Counted from the stretch's first letter, positions 1 to 9,585 are shown. The stretch is DNA of 64,000 nt from Burkholderiales bacterium (GCA_027493935.1 JAOSJV010000001.1:2317157-2381156); one strand, 5' to 3'. Made by a program: numbers and translations. Notes: generated by a model not told the origin, from the sequence alone.

Positions 1-28
1 GAGCGGAAGCCGCGAGCCCGGCCGATCT

Positions 29-608
29 TCAGCCGCACGGCCCGCCGAGCAGCCCGGCCTTCAGGTCCGCGTTCGGCGGATTCGGACCCAGCCAGATGGA
101 AAGCAACGCACGCGCGAAGTCCGCGCCCGCGATCGTGCCCTTGGCCGCGCCCTTGACGGCCGTCTGTACGCCCGCGCCAGGCTTGTAGGTCATGACGATG
201 CGCTCGCCGACCTTCACGTCGTCCATCGTGCCCTTGAACGTCTCGATGCGGTCCTTGAGCGCCGGAATCTCGCCCTTGGCGTTGTTCTCGAAGCCCTCGT
301 CCCACGCCTTGACGAGATCGGACCGCCCAACGTCGCGCACGAAGTGCAGGACGAGCTGCCACGGCGCGTCCGCCTTCAGGATGACGCCCGGGTCCTTCGA
401 GGGCTGCGCAAGGAAGAGCGCACCGACGTAGACGTCGATCCTGAGGAACGTCGCCTGTCGCAGGCCGAGGCCGTTCAGCTTCAGCGCGGCGCCGTCGGCC
501 TGCACCTGATCGGGAAAAGCGACGCCCCGGCACTCCTTCGCGTGGGCCGCGCCGACGCCCAGGGCGAGTGTCAGACCTGCTAGCAGACCTAGCGCGCTTC
601 GGAATCAT
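29..608 (-). CDS. Chalcone isomerase-like periplasmic protein (probable frameshift near the start)
   Basis: About 192 residues once one extra base is removed. The body from position 505 down to 29 reads as a chalcone isomerase-like domain, with a GLGLR-x-ATF-x-RIDVYVGALFL opening and the FVRDV and GxFENN-type segments typical of the bacterial chalcone_3 group. These are usually exported proteins without proven isomerase activity. No ATG exists in that frame, but an ATG at 606-608 lies nine bases after an AAGGAG ribosome site, one base out of frame. Joining the two gives a clean signal peptide ending in an AHA-type site. A single extra base between about 570 and 605 is therefore inferred. It is the last gene of the minus-strand block after the TonB receptor. 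Its role is unknown; the family assignment is fairly sure. Confidence 0.7.
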
Positions 609-695
609 CGCTCGCTCTCCTTCGATGGCCGGTGGCGCAAGTATAGTCGTCCGGCGATGGCCGGGCCGAGGGCGCACGCGCGGCCTGCACTGCGC

Positions 696-2843
696 TCAGA
701 AGCTCGTCCGCAGCCCGATCGCCACGCCGCGCCCGCCTGCCGGCGCGATGTCGCGCACGAATGAAGTCGCGTAGCGGATCTCGTCGTCGAGCAGGTTGAC
801 GATGCGCAGGAAGACCTCGCCCGCGACGCCGCGCGCGCGCAGGCGGTATGCGATGCTCGCATCGAGCAGCGTGTAGCCGTCGGTGGAGAGCTCGCCGGCC
901 GGGACGCGGCGCTGCGCCTCGGCGCGCAGCACGTCGAGCCGCGCGCTGAACACGCCGCGGGCGTAGATCGCGGCGCCCCCGTAACGGAGCGGCGCGATGC
1001 GCGGCAGCGGCGCGCCGGTGGCGCGGTTCTTCGCGCGCGTGTAGTCGCCGCGCAGCTCGACATCCACGCGCTGCCCGCTTCCCTGCCACACGCGCGCGCT
1101 TCCCTCGAGCTCCAGTCCGTAGAAGGTCGCCGGCACGGCGCCGTACTGGTACTGCTGGATCGGCGCGGCGTAGCCCGCGCCGGCCGGATCGGCCACCGCC
1201 GGCGAAGTGCGATCGTCGGCGTCGCGGAAGAGCGGCTGGCCGGTCGCCGGGTCGACCGATGCGAGCAGCGCGACGAAGCCGGAGAAACGGTTGTAGAACA
1301 CGCGGCTGCGCCGCGCCAGTCGTCGCCCCGCCGCCGCAGGCCGAGATCGAACGCGGTCGAGCGTTCCTTGCCGAGGTCTCGATCGCCGATCTCGAACGCG
1401 TTCGTCGCGACGTGCGGGCCGTTCGAGAAGAGCTCCTGGAAGGTCGGTGCGCGCTCGGTGTAGGCCGCGTTGAGCGCTGCCGCCCACTCGCGCGAGAGCG
1501 CGTAAACGGCCCCGACCGAGCCGCTCGCCGGCGTGAAAGTGCGCTCGCCGCCGGGGATCGGGCTCCCGGCCGGGTCCAGCACCGGCGCGCCGGCGGTGTC
1601 GACGAGCGCGCTCGCCCGCACCCGGTTGCGCTCGAGCCGCCCACCGAACGAGAGCGTCCAGGGACCGCGCTCCGCCTGCTCGTAGACGAAGGCCGCCAAG
1701 CGGTCGATCGCCGTGTCCGGCACGTACGCCTCGTCGCCGAGCGCGGAGAAGTCGAACCGCGTGAGCTGGAAGCCGATCGCACCCTCGAGCGGGCCGAGCT
1801 TCGCGTGCCCGACTTCGAGGCGCGCGTCGTAGCCGCGATTCCTGAACACGGTGCCCAACTCCCCGTCCTCGAGCTCGCTGTGCTGGTAGTCCGAGTGGCC
1901 GGCCTTGAGGCGCAGCGCCTTGATCGACGGGTACGGATCGCGCAGCTCGCCCGCCACCTCCCAGCGCCGCTGGCGCAGGTCGATGCGCACCGTGTCCTCC
2001 GCGACGGTGCCGTAATCGGTGTCGTAGACCGAGTAGGCGGCGCCGAGGTGGCCGCGCTCGAACAGGAGCGAACCGCCGAGCGCGCCGCCTGACGCCCGCG
2101 CGTCGCTGTTGGGCAGCCGGCCGGCCGGCTCGGGATCGCCGGGCGGCAGCGGGGTCGCGCGCGCGCAGCTGCGCCGAGCGCTGGAAGCCGGGAATCCGCA
2201 GATCGTCGGTGCGCCGCCCGAAGGCGTCCGCGTGCAGCACGACGCCCTTGCCCTCGGCGTCCAGGCGCACGCCGCCCGCACGCTCGTCGTTCTGCGAGCC
2301 GTAGCGCAGGTCGATCGCCCCCGCGAAGGGTCGGCCGAGCGGCTCGCGCGGAATGCGGCCGTCGACGACGTTCACGACGCCCCCCACCGCATTGCCGCCG
2401 TACATGAGCGCAGCCGGTCCGCGAACGACCTCGATGCGGTCGACGAGCAGCGGCTCGAGCGACACGGCGTGGTCGAAGCTCGCCGCCGAGGCGTCGAGGA
2501 CGCCCACGCCGTTCTGCAGGAGCTGGATGCGGTCGCCGTCCAGCCCGCGGATGATCGGGCGGCTCGCGTTCGGGCCGAAGTAGGTCGAGGCGACGCCGAC
2601 CTCGTTGCCGAGCGTCTCGCCGAGCGTGGACTGCGTCTTGCGCCGCAAGCCCTGACCCTGCAGGACGGCCGCGGGGCTCGCGAGCCCGAAGAGCTCGGCG
2701 CCGAGCGGGGTCGCGGTGACGACCACCGGCGGCAGGATCGATACGGCGCTGTCCGTGATGCGCAGTCCAGTGCCCTGCGCTGCCGCCACGGCCGGCGAGA
2801 GCAGAGCGGCCGCGAGCGCGGCGTTCGCGATGCTGCGTGTCAT
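696..2843 (-). CDS. TonB-dependent outer-membrane receptor, ZnuD-like (two compensating frameshifts)
   Basis: About 715 residues. The ATG at 2841-2843 is followed by a signal peptide ending AVAAAQ. A plug domain carries RPIIRGLDGDRIQLL, then SFDHAVSLEPLL, then RIEVVRGPAALMYGGNA and VVNVVDGRIP. This order is characteristic of ZnuD-type receptors. The C-terminal barrel ends with an aromatic residue (RTSF). The reading frame changes near 2155-2166, within a GC dinucleotide run, and again near 1301-1319. The two shifts cancel, so the total length is a multiple of three. The gene sits downstream of a Fur/Zur-family regulator and a DUF2946-like protein on the same strand. By family knowledge the substrate is probably zinc, although haem or another metal chelate cannot be excluded. 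Confidence 0.82.
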   Translation of the reverse strand: MTRSIANAALAAALLSPAVAAAQGTGLRITDSAVSILPPVVVTATPLGAELFGLASPAAVLQGQGLRRKTQSTLGETLGNEVGVASTYFGPNASRPIIRGLDGDRIQLLQNGVGVLDASAASFDHAVSLEPLLVDRIEVVRGPAALMYGGNAVGGVVNVVDGRIPREPLGRPFAGAIDLRYGSQNDERAGGVRLDAEGKGVVLHADAFGRRTDDLRIPGFQRSAQLRARDPAAARRSRAGRPAAQQRRAGVRRRARRFAPVRARPPRRRLLGLRHRLRHRRGGHGAHRPAPAALGGGGRAARSVPVDQGAAPQGRPLGLPAQRARGRGVGHRVQESRLRRAPRSRAREARPARGCDRLPAHAVRLLRARRRGVRAGHGDRPLGGLRLRAGGARSLDALVRWAARAQPGAGERARRHRRRAGAGPGREPDPRRRAHFHAGERLGRGRLRALARVGGSAQRGLHRARTDLPGALLERPARRDERVRDRRSRPRQGTLDRVRSRPAAAGRRLARRSRVFYNRFSGFVALLASVDPATGQPLFRDADDRTSPAVADPAGAGYAAPIQQYQYGAVPATFYGLELEGSARVWQGSGQRVDVELRGDYTRAKNRATGAPLPRIAPLRYGGAAIYARGVFSARLDVLRAEAQRRVPAGELSTDGYTLLDASIAYRLRARGVAGEVFLRIVNLLDDEIRYATSFVRDIAPAGGRGVAIGLRTSF

Positions 2844-2944
2844 TCGAGAGACTCCCCAGTGAGCACGGCGCACGGCCGCGCCACCCGCGCTTGCGCCCGG
2901 GCGTGGATTCGGCGCGCGGGGGTCCCCCGCGCGGCGGCATCGGA

Positions 2945-3253
2945 CTAGGGGAGCGGAGGCGGCGCGCGGGCCTGGTGCGCGCGCGCCGCGTCCTGACGGA
3001 CTTCGTCGACGATCCGGGAGGGAATCGAGATGGCCGCCACGTCCGCCAGCGGAAGCGGCGCCGGCGCCGCAGGGGGCGTCGTTGCGACGGCGTACGCCGC
3101 GCAGAGCTCGCACGGCGAATGCGGCGCCCCGCCTTCGTCGTGGCTGCCCGGCGCCGCCTGGTCTAGGTGCACGAGGCCGTGCGCGTAGGCGCCGACCTGC
3201 CCCAGCACGAGCGCGATCGCGAGCAGGAAGCGGGCCGCTGTGGCGCGCATCAT
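2945..3253 (-). CDS. Small DUF2946-like secreted protein
   Basis: A protein of about 102 residues that starts MMRATAARF, has a hydrophobic signal or membrane segment up to about residue 23, and then a His-rich stretch (HGLVHLD). A short C-x-x-C motif (CELC) in a Pro/Ala-rich tail follows. The CxxC after a His-bearing segment is typical of DUF2946 proteins found beside metal transport genes. The ATG overlaps the stop of the upstream Fur-family gene (ATGA), so the two are translationally coupled. About 100 bases separate it from the receptor gene. It may bind or traffic a metal in the periplasm; this is inference from residues and context. Confidence 0.6.
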   Translation of the reverse strand: MMRATAARFLLAIALVLGQVGAYAHGLVHLDQAAPGSHDEGGAPHSPCELCAAYAVATTPPAAPAPLPLADVAAISIPSRIVDEVRQDAARAHQARAPPPLP

Positions 3254-3671
3254 CTCGGCGCCTGACGCGGCCGCCTGACGCGGCTGCCGACGCCGCGCTT
3301 GTGCGCGGCGCATTCCGGGCACTTGCCGTAGAGGACCAGCTCGTGCCGCTCGGGCACGAAGCCCTTGGGTGCGAGCGCATCGAGACCGCCCGGACAGGCG
3401 TCGAAGTCGAACACGCGTGCACAGCCGTCGCAGCGGAAATGGTGATGGTGGCCGAGGCCGGTCGGCTCGTAGCGCGGCGGCTCCCCGGGAAGCTCCACGC
3501 CGCGCACCGCCCCTCGGCGATCATCGCCTTCAGCGTCCGGTACACGGTCGCTACCCCGAGCCCGGCGACGTGCGCCTGGGCCGCGTCGCAGATCTCCTGG
3601 GGCGACAGCGGCCGTCGCGCGGCCGCGATAACCGATGCGATGGCGATCCGCTGACGCGTCAGTCGCTCCAT
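3250..3671 (-). CDS. zur: Fur-family metal-responsive regulator, probably Zur (one missing base)
   Basis: About 140 residues after repair of one missing G near 3497-3500. The N-terminal winged-helix half carries LTRQRIAIASVIAAA and the ATVYRTL recognition helix. The C-terminal half carries GHHHHFRCDGC and a second CPEC pair, the two zinc-binding Cys pairs and His cluster of the family. The gene leads a minus-strand block with a DUF2946-like gene and a ZnuD-like receptor. That context favours Zur over iron Fur or peroxide PerR, though sequence alone does not prove the metal. It would repress the downstream uptake genes when zinc is sufficient. Confidence 0.8.
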
Positions 3672-3675
3672 GACC

Positions 3676-3705
3676 CCGCATTCTAATGATATTGGTTTCT
3701 CAGGT
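3676..3705 (-). promoter_or_regulatory. AT-rich promoter/operator candidate upstream of the Fur/Zur gene
   Basis: A short AT-rich island directly upstream of the regulator start contains a weak dyad, CTAATG-a-TATTGG (4 of 6 arm positions match). This would suit an autoregulated Fur-family promoter, but the match to known Zur or Fur boxes is poor. Confidence 0.3.
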
Positions 3706-3973
3706 GCAACAGCTGAGGCGGACTGCCCGCGCGGACGGCTCCGGCAGGCGGGTGCGCCGGGGCGCGCGCACAGGTGCCACAGTGCAGCCCGCCGCGGCGA
3801 GCGCGCTGGGGCCGGGCGTGGTGAGCACCACCGGCAACTGCAGGGCCCGGCGTCCGAGCCCCGGGCACGGCAAAGGACCGGGGATCCGGCACGCGTGTCG
3901 TCAAGATGCGCATGTCCGGAAGCCGATCTGGCGCTATCCTACGGCCAACCAAGGACAAGACCACAAGGTCGGA

Positions 3974-4879
3974 ATGACGCCGAATGCCCGGAGCCTGGCT
4001 CTGCTCTTCGCGGACGTGAGCGGCAGTACCACGCTGTACGAGATCCTCGGCGACCGCGCCGCCCTCAACGCAGTCGAAACCGCGATCGACGTCATGAAGC
4101 GCGCGGTCGCCGCCTACCGCGGCGCGGTCGTGAAGACCATCGGCGACGAGGTCATGGCGGCCTTTCCCGACGCCGACGCCGCGCTGCAGGCCGCGACCGA
4201 GATGCAGACCCGCATCACGGCGCTGCCGCCGTTCGGCGAGGTGCAGCTTGCCATCCGGATCGGCTTCCACTACGGCGAGGCGATCGAGGAGAACGGCGAC
4301 TACTTCGGCGACGCCGTGAACACCGCCGCGCGGATGGCCGGCTTCGCCAAGGGCGGGCAGATCATCACCACCGGCGCTACGGTCGCCGCGCTCTCCCCGA
4401 TGCTGCGCGAGAGCACGCGCGAGGTGGCGGCGCTGTCGGTGAAGGGCAAGCAGGCCGAGGTCGAGGTGTGCGAGGTGCTGTGGCAGACCGGCGACGACCT
4501 GACGATGCTCGCCTCGAACCGCGGTGCGGCCAGGATCGAATCGGTCCTGCGACTGACGCACGGCGTGCGCACGCTGGTGATGGACGACGCCCTGCCTGCG
4601 GTGCAGATCGGCCGCGACGCGATCCAGCACATCTCGGTCGCCGACCGCATGGCCTCGCGCCTGCACGGCCGCATCGAGCGGCGCGCCGACCGCTTCTACT
4701 ACGTGGACCTGAGCACCAACGGCACGTACGTCACGCTGGAGGACGGCGTCGAGACGGTGGTGCGGCGCGACCAGGTGCTGCTGCGCGGGCGCGGCACGCT
4801 GAGCTTCGGCCACTCGGCAAGCGCGCCCGGCGCCGAGCTCGTCACATTCGTGTGCGAGGTCCGGCCGAAGGGCGATTGA
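3974..4879 (+). CDS. Class III adenylate/guanylate cyclase fused to an FHA domain
   Basis: 301 residues from the ATG at 3974. The frame is open further upstream, but the cyclase fold starts here. Residues about 5-165 form a class III cyclase domain: LLFADVSGST carries the first metal-binding Asp and KTIGDEVMAAF the second, followed by GFHYGEAIEENGDYFGDAVN. Residues about 195-295 form an FHA domain with IGRDAIQHISV, a RLHGRIE segment in place of the usual SRxHA, and DLSTNGTYV. FHA domains bind phosphothreonine. The protein is soluble, with no membrane segment. It is convergent with, and 177 bases from, a Ser/Thr protein kinase gene, so a phosphorylation-controlled cyclase is a reasonable inference. 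Nucleotide specificity (cAMP or cGMP) cannot be read from the sequence. Confidence 0.85.
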   Translation: MTPNARSLALLFADVSGSTTLYEILGDRAALNAVETAIDVMKRAVAAYRGAVVKTIGDEVMAAFPDADAALQAATEMQTRITALPPFGEVQLAIRIGFHYGEAIEENGDYFGDAVNTAARMAGFAKGGQIITTGATVAALSPMLRESTREVAALSVKGKQAEVEVCEVLWQTGDDLTMLASNRGAARIESVLRLTHGVRTLVMDDALPAVQIGRDAIQHISVADRMASRLHGRIERRADRFYYVDLSTNGTYVTLEDGVETVVRRDQVLLRGRGTLSFGHSASAPGAELVTFVCEVRPKGD

Positions 4880-4899
4880 CGTCTGCGGCCTCTGTGCAA

Positions 4900-5036
4900 G
4901 TCATCCCCGCGAGAGCGGGAGCCCAGAATGCCACTCGCGCCTCCTCGACGGCTTACTGGTTCCCCGCGTGCGCGGGCATGACGGCTTGTGCCTGCAGGTC
5001 GCGGAGTCTTCACACGCCTGCGTTCGCGGGAATGAC
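4900..5036. repeat. Three copies of a dispersed palindromic repeat (CCCGCG-n-CGCGGG core)
   Basis: Copies at about 4900-4926, 4956-4982 and 5016-5036 share the pattern GTCATtCCCGCG-n-AGCGGGaatCCAG or its reverse. They fill the gap between the convergent cyclase and kinase genes, where the hairpins could act as a bidirectional terminator. Other copies occur near 16.0, 27.7, 42.0 and 44.9 kb. Confidence 0.7.
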
Positions 5037-5056
5037 GATCTTCCGCGAAAGCTCGC

Positions 5057-7517
5057 TCAGATCGTCAGCTTCTTCAGCGTCTCCGGGTTCTTCACCACCG
5101 AGCGCTGCCGCGACGGCGGCGCCCCGTAGAGTCCGGCCGGCGGCGCGCTTTCCAGCCGCTGGACGATGCTCGCCTCGGCGCAGGACGGATCGCGCGTGAT
5201 CGTGACCTCCTGGCCCGCGCTCGCGCCGAGGCCGAAGCAGGCCTGCCCGAGCTTCGCGTTGAGCGGCTTCAGGATGCCCTCGACGACGAGCTCTTGCACC
5301 GCGCCGCCACCGGCGAGCTGCACGTCGAAGGTGCGTGGCGCGGCGCCCGGCCGCGGGGCGCTCCAGAGCACGGTGCCGAGGCCGACCAGTTCGCGGCCGA
5401 AGAGCTCGGCCATGCGCGGGTCGGTCACGCCCTGGAGCTTGACCACCGCTTTCTGCCCGCTCATGCCGAAGTGCTGCAGGAAGAAGTCGCGCGAGAACTC
5501 GTCGGCGAGCTTCTGACCGATCGCGCGCACCGCCTCCTCCTCGCTTGCCCAGCTGCCGACGCCCTTCGGCAGCGTGTTGTTGAAGTAGATCTCCTCGCCG
5601 CTCGCGCGGTCGGTACACTTCACCGTCCAGGAGGTCAGCGTGAACTTGGTGATGGTCAGCCCCGAAGCCTGCAGGCGCGCGGAGAGCCGCTTGATGCGCG
5701 CCTCGCCGAGCACCGCGAAGTCCGGCTTGGCCGCACCGCTCTCGTCCGACCAGGTGCGGAAGCCGAATGACTTGATGCGCTCCTTGAGGACGTTTTCGGC
5801 GATCGCCGAGGGCTGCGCCGGGCCGTCGGCGCGATCGGCGTCGCGTGTCGTCACGCGCACCGAGATCTTCGGATCGCCGTTGTTGCGGATGAAGTCGATG
5901 CGCTCGTCGCGCGACATCTGGTTCAGCGACTTCTGCAGCTCCTTCGACTTCACCACCGCCTGGGTGGTGACGTACATGAGTCCGTCCTTGCCGAGCTGCG
6001 GCGCCGATTCCTGGACGACCGACGCGATGTAGTCGTTGCTCCGCGCGAGCAGCGTCTCGCGCAGCTTATCGTAGTGCTGCGTGAGCGATGCCTGCTGGAG
6101 GTACAGCCCGAGCGCCTTCTCGACGATCTGCGCGCGCGAATCGGCGCGCAGCGCCGCCTGCAGCGCGGCCCGGTCTTCCTTGTAGCGTGCGTCGGTCGGA
6201 TCGGCGAGGCCGAGCGCCGCCACCACGACCGTGCCGGGCGGCGCGGCCGGCATCGCCGGCGGCGCCGCGACGATCACCGGCGCGGGCAGCGGCGCGCTCG
6301 CTGGCGAGGCAGCGGCGGCAGGCGGCGCCGACGGCGTCGGCGCCGGAGCAGCCGGGGCCGCCGCTGCGGGCACCGGCGCCGGCGCCGGAGGCTGCGCCGT
6401 CACGCTCGGCTGCGGCGACCGACCCAGCAGCAGCCAGGCGGCCGCGGCGACGGCCACGACGGCGAGACCGCCGAAGACGGCGATCACCGGCGCCTGCGAG
6501 CGCTTTCCCGCGGGCGGCGGCAACACTGCGGGCTTGCGCGGGGCCTCGATGTTCGCGGTTCGTTGCGTGGCCTCGGCCGGCCGCGGCGGCGCTGCGACGG
6601 CCGCTGCGGCTGCGGCCGGCCGGACGATCGTGTCGCCCAGCGTACCGGTAGCGTCCACGTTCATCATCGTGGCATCGGCCGGCGCCCCCGCGCCGGCCGC
6701 GACAGCCGCCTGCTTGATCGCGGCCGCAAACTCGCGGCCCGTCTGGTAGCGTTCGTCAGGACGCTTCGCGAGCGCCTTCTGCACGACGGCATCGAAGGCG
6801 CGCGGCACCTGAACGTTCAGCGTCGACGGAGGCAGCGGCTGCTCCTGCAGCACCTTGTGCATGATCGTCGTGATCGAGCCGGTGAAAGGCTTCTCCCCCG
6901 GTCAGCAGCTGGTAGAGGATGACACCGGCGGAGAACAGATCCGACCGTCCGTCCACGGTCTGCCCCATGAACTGCTCCGGGGACATGTAGCTCGGCGTGC
7001 CGAGCACCATCCCGGCCTGGGTCAGGTTGGACGACTCGACGCGGGCGATGCCGAAGTCGGCGACCTTCACCGTGCCGTCCTCGAGCAGGATGATGTTCGC
7101 CGGCTTGATGTCGCGGTGGACCACGCCGTTCCTGTGCGAGTAGTCGAGCGCCTCGAGCAGCTGGCTCATGATCTGGACCACGCCCGGGATGCCGAACCGC
7201 TCGTTCTGGCCGAGGATATCCTGCAGCTCGCGGCCCTTCACGAACTCCATCGCGATGTAATACGTGCCGTCGTCGACGCCGAAATCGTAGATCGACACCA
7301 CGTTCGGGTGCGTCAGGCGACCTGCGGCCTGGGCCTCGCGGCGGAAACGCGCAAGCTGCTCCTGCGCGTCTTCGCCCTGCAGATTCTCGGCGCGGATCGT
7401 CTTGATGGCGACGGTCCGCTCGATCATCGGGTCGAAGCCCTCGTAGACGACGCCCATGGCGCCCTTGCCGAGCTCGCGGCGGACCTCGAACTTGCCGAGC
7501 TTAGTGACCTCACTCAT
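5057..7517 (-). CDS. Membrane Ser/Thr protein kinase with FlgT-like periplasmic domain (one frameshift)
   Basis: About 819 residues after removing one extra C from a five-C run at 6895-6899. Residues 1-270 are a PknB-type kinase: GKGAMGVVYEG loop, catalytic Lys in VAIKTI, HRDIKPANIIL, VADFGIA, and GTPSYMSPEQ. A linker carries MMNVDATGT repeats, followed by one transmembrane helix (VIAVFGGLAVVAVAAAAWLL) and a Pro/Ala-rich stalk. The roughly 430-residue C-terminal region should be periplasmic. It resembles FlgT-type N and middle domains (an N-terminal basic helix, a YVTTQAVVKSKEL strand, then SFGFRTW and PDFAVLGEA). Downstream neighbours on the same strand are a CsgG-like protein and another FlgT-like protein. 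The kinase part is certain; the ectodomain family is inferred by eye. Confidence 0.85.
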
Positions 7518-7607
7518 GCGCCGTCCTCTCCACGACCGAAAGTCTCCGCGTCAAGACGCCGACGCCGGCCGCAGGCCGGCGTCGCGCGTTCGCCGTCCAC
7601 GGGCGGA

Positions 7608-8435
7608 CTACTTGTACTTGCTGTCGATCTCCCACACCGATTTCTGCACGAGACGCTGGACCATCGTGTCCAGGCCGACGCCGCCTTGCGCGGACTGCGA
7701 CACGCCCATCACCGAGGTTCCGGTCGCGCCGATCTCCATCTTCTCCTCGGTGTAGCCCTGCGCGAGCTGCTCGGTGGTCTCGGCGTCCATGATCTTGTAG
7801 CGCATGCCGATCACCCATACGCCGGTCGAGTCGCCGGTCTTCACCGACCCGACCGCGGTCTCGCCGATCGCTCCGGCGCGCGCCCCGCCCGTCGAGCCGC
7901 TGAACGCGCCGAGGATCCCGATCACCCGCCCGATCGAGGCGCCGTCGAAGCCCTGCTGCGCGGCGGCGACCTGCTCGGTCTTGAGGATGTCGAATTTCAC
8001 GATGTACTTCGTGCTGCGCAGCTTGCCCATGCCGAGGTACTGACGCGCCTTCTGCGGATCGCCCAGGTTGTACGCGAGCGTGAACTCGTTCAGGATTGGG
8101 CCGAGGTTCGAGCGCTCGAGCACCTGGAAGTTGGCCTTGCTGAGCTCGATCTCGGCGAAGTCGGCGATGTTGGTCGGTCCGAACTTCTGCAGGAAGGTCG
8201 CGTTGCTGCTCTTGATCTCGCCGGGGATCACGACCAGCGCCGGTCCCTTCTTGCCTGCGTTGGCGTACTCGATCGGCTTGTACATGGCCTTGTCGGCCAT
8301 CTCGTTCGCCCGCTCCGAGGTGGCGGTGCCGGCGGTCGGTGAGGCGCTCTCGAATACCGGCTGGCCGACGACCGGGCCGGCGAAGGCGAGGCCGGTCACG
8401 AGGCCGGCGATCAGGCTGCCGCGAAAGCTGTTCAT
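7608..8435 (-). CDS. CsgG-like exported protein
   Basis: 275 residues with a GGAGGAA ribosome site before the ATG at 8433-8435. A signal peptide ends near PVVGQ, and no lipobox Cys is seen, unlike true CsgG lipoproteins. The core has the CsgG pattern: VVIPGEIKSSN, then FAEIELSKANFQVLERSNL-x-x-ILNE, then GKLRSTKYIVKFDILKTE, then a Gly/Ala-rich stretch and VWVIGMRYKIMDAETTEQL. In CsgG this fold builds an outer-membrane secretion pore; without the lipid anchor a pore is less certain. It is 90 bases upstream of the Ser/Thr kinase gene on the same strand, probably in one transcript. Confidence 0.7.
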   Translation of the reverse strand: MNSFRGSLIAGLVTGLAFAGPVVGQPVFESASPTAGTATSERANEMADKAMYKPIEYANAGKKGPALVVIPGEIKSSNATFLQKFGPTNIADFAEIELSKANFQVLERSNLGPILNEFTLAYNLGDPQKARQYLGMGKLRSTKYIVKFDILKTEQVAAAQQGFDGASIGRVIGILGAFSGSTGGARAGAIGETAVGSVKTGDSTGVWVIGMRYKIMDAETTEQLAQGYTEEKMEIGATGTSVMGVSQSAQGGVGLDTMVQRLVQKSVWEIDSKYK

Positions 8436-8497
8436 CTGGGTTCCTCCGCGTTCAAACGACTCGTGTTGTTCCCTGCCCGGCGCGTGCCTTATGCGGT

Positions 8498-9226
8498 TCA
8501 CTGCGCCTGCATGCCCTTCGCCGGGGCCGCGGGCTGCGCGTTCCGGCAGTAGTCGCTGTAGAGCTTCGAAACGACCTCGTCCGCGTGCTCGTTCAGCAGC
8601 GCGAGTGCCATCGCGCGAACGTCCGGACCGGCGTACGAAGCGGCCGCCGCGTTGGCGTCGGCCACCGTCCGTCCGTTGGCGGAGGCCAGCGTGAACCCCA
8701 TGCCGACCGATACCTGATTGATGCGCATGACCGGATTCACGGTCGCCTGCGCCGTGATCAGCCCGCGCAGGATGAAGCTCGCACCGAGCCGGCGCGACGC
8801 CGAGAGCGCCGCGTCGGGATCGTTCCTGAAATAGGCGTCGATCTCGGCCTGCGCGATTTGCTTGCGAATCTCCTCGGCCGTGTAGGTCTTGAGCCCGAGC
8901 GCCCGCAGGCGCGCGTTGATCGCCTCGAAGTGCGGGCCGTAGTTCTGCTGCTGCGCCAGCACGTTGCCGTTGGTCTGCTGCTCGCCGATGACCAACATGA
9001 TCTTCTTGTTCTTGATCGACTGGCGGCACGGCGTCGAGAGGTTCTGTCTGACCCGCTGCTCGCGGGCCGCCGCCTCGGCGGTGGCGCGATCGGCGCCGGG
9101 ATTCTGCTCGAACTTGAAGCCCTGCGCGGCCGCGTGGTGGGCAAGCAGGACGACGACGGGCATCGCCGCCCATGCGCACGCCAACGCGCATATCCGCCGC
9201 CCGAACCTCCGCGATCCCGCTGTCAT
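8498..9226 (-). CDS. Exported protein with FlgT-middle/TolB-N-like domain
   Basis: 242 residues from the ATG at 9224-9226, chosen because GGGAGA lies six bases upstream; an ATG at 9244 is an alternative. An Arg-rich N terminus and a long hydrophobic segment ending HHAAAQ form a signal peptide. The mature part has IKNKKIMLVIGEQQTN, FEAINARLRALGLKTY, then LGASFILRGLITAQ and VGMGFTLASANGRTVAD. It ends ALLNEHADEVVSKLYSDYC. This order of a searching helix, 'G-A-S-F-I-L-R-G' strand and 'Gxtvad' strand resembles the FlgT middle domain and is echoed in the ectodomain of the nearby kinase. No enzyme motif is seen. The gene lies 62 bases upstream of the CsgG-like gene. Confidence 0.55.
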   Translation of the reverse strand: MTAGSRRFGRRICALACAWAAMPVVVLLAHHAAAQGFKFEQNPGADRATAEAAAREQRVRQNLSTPCRQSIKNKKIMLVIGEQQTNGNVLAQQQNYGPHFEAINARLRALGLKTYTAEEIRKQIAQAEIDAYFRNDPDAALSASRRLGASFILRGLITAQATVNPVMRINQVSVGMGFTLASANGRTVADANAAAASYAGPDVRAMALALLNEHADEVVSKLYSDYCRNAQPAAPAKGMQAQ

Positions 9227-9585
9227 ACCGTATCTCCCTCGCATGGGAAATGTAGTACATCGGGATGCCGGCATCAATACCGGTGCGGCGCGACGCCGGC
9301 CCCGGTGCGCGCGGTTCGGCCGCGGATTGGGCACGAATTGCACGCGTGAGACAGTTTTTCACGTTTGCAGAAGCCGACGGCGGGCAAGGCGGTCCTGCGC
9401 ACGCGAGTTGCGCCGGCGTGGGCACTCGCACGATTTCATCGCGGCGGTTGCGGGGCCGCGCGTCGCGCCGCGCACCGCGAACGCGTTGGTCGCCTCCGCA
9501 TAGACCGACGCCTGCTCGCCCCGGACGTCACGTTCGCCGCACCACGTCGGAGTGTCGACAGACCGTACGGTGCCCTGTGGGGTAC
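9227..9585. other. Gap without a recognisable gene
   Basis: 359 bases between two minus-strand exported-protein genes. A minus-strand open frame across 9365-9530 has a coding-like stretch (ASVYAEATNAFAVRG) but no start, ribosome site or recognisable family. I see no RNA gene or repeat here. Confidence 0.5.

Noticed and set aside
2109..2948. Plus-strand frames over the TonB receptor as separate genes
   Set aside because: Composition-driven open frames with no domain content; the receptor on the minus strand explains the region.
696..3671. A 991-codon minus-strand open frame joining a Fur N terminus to a TonB receptor
   Set aside because: Frames shift at about 3498 and 2160. The Fur protein and receptor each read correctly when repaired, with a separate DUF2946-like gene between.
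4900..5036. Possible CRISPR array in the closely spaced palindromes
   Set aside because: Only three degenerate copies with unequal spacing and no uniform spacers or cas genes; they belong to the dispersed repeat family.
9359..9585. A minus-strand open stretch with a coding-like segment (ASVYAEATNAFAVRG)
   Set aside because: No start with a ribosome site, no family and no support from neighbours; it lies in a frame that stays open for kilobases by composition alone.
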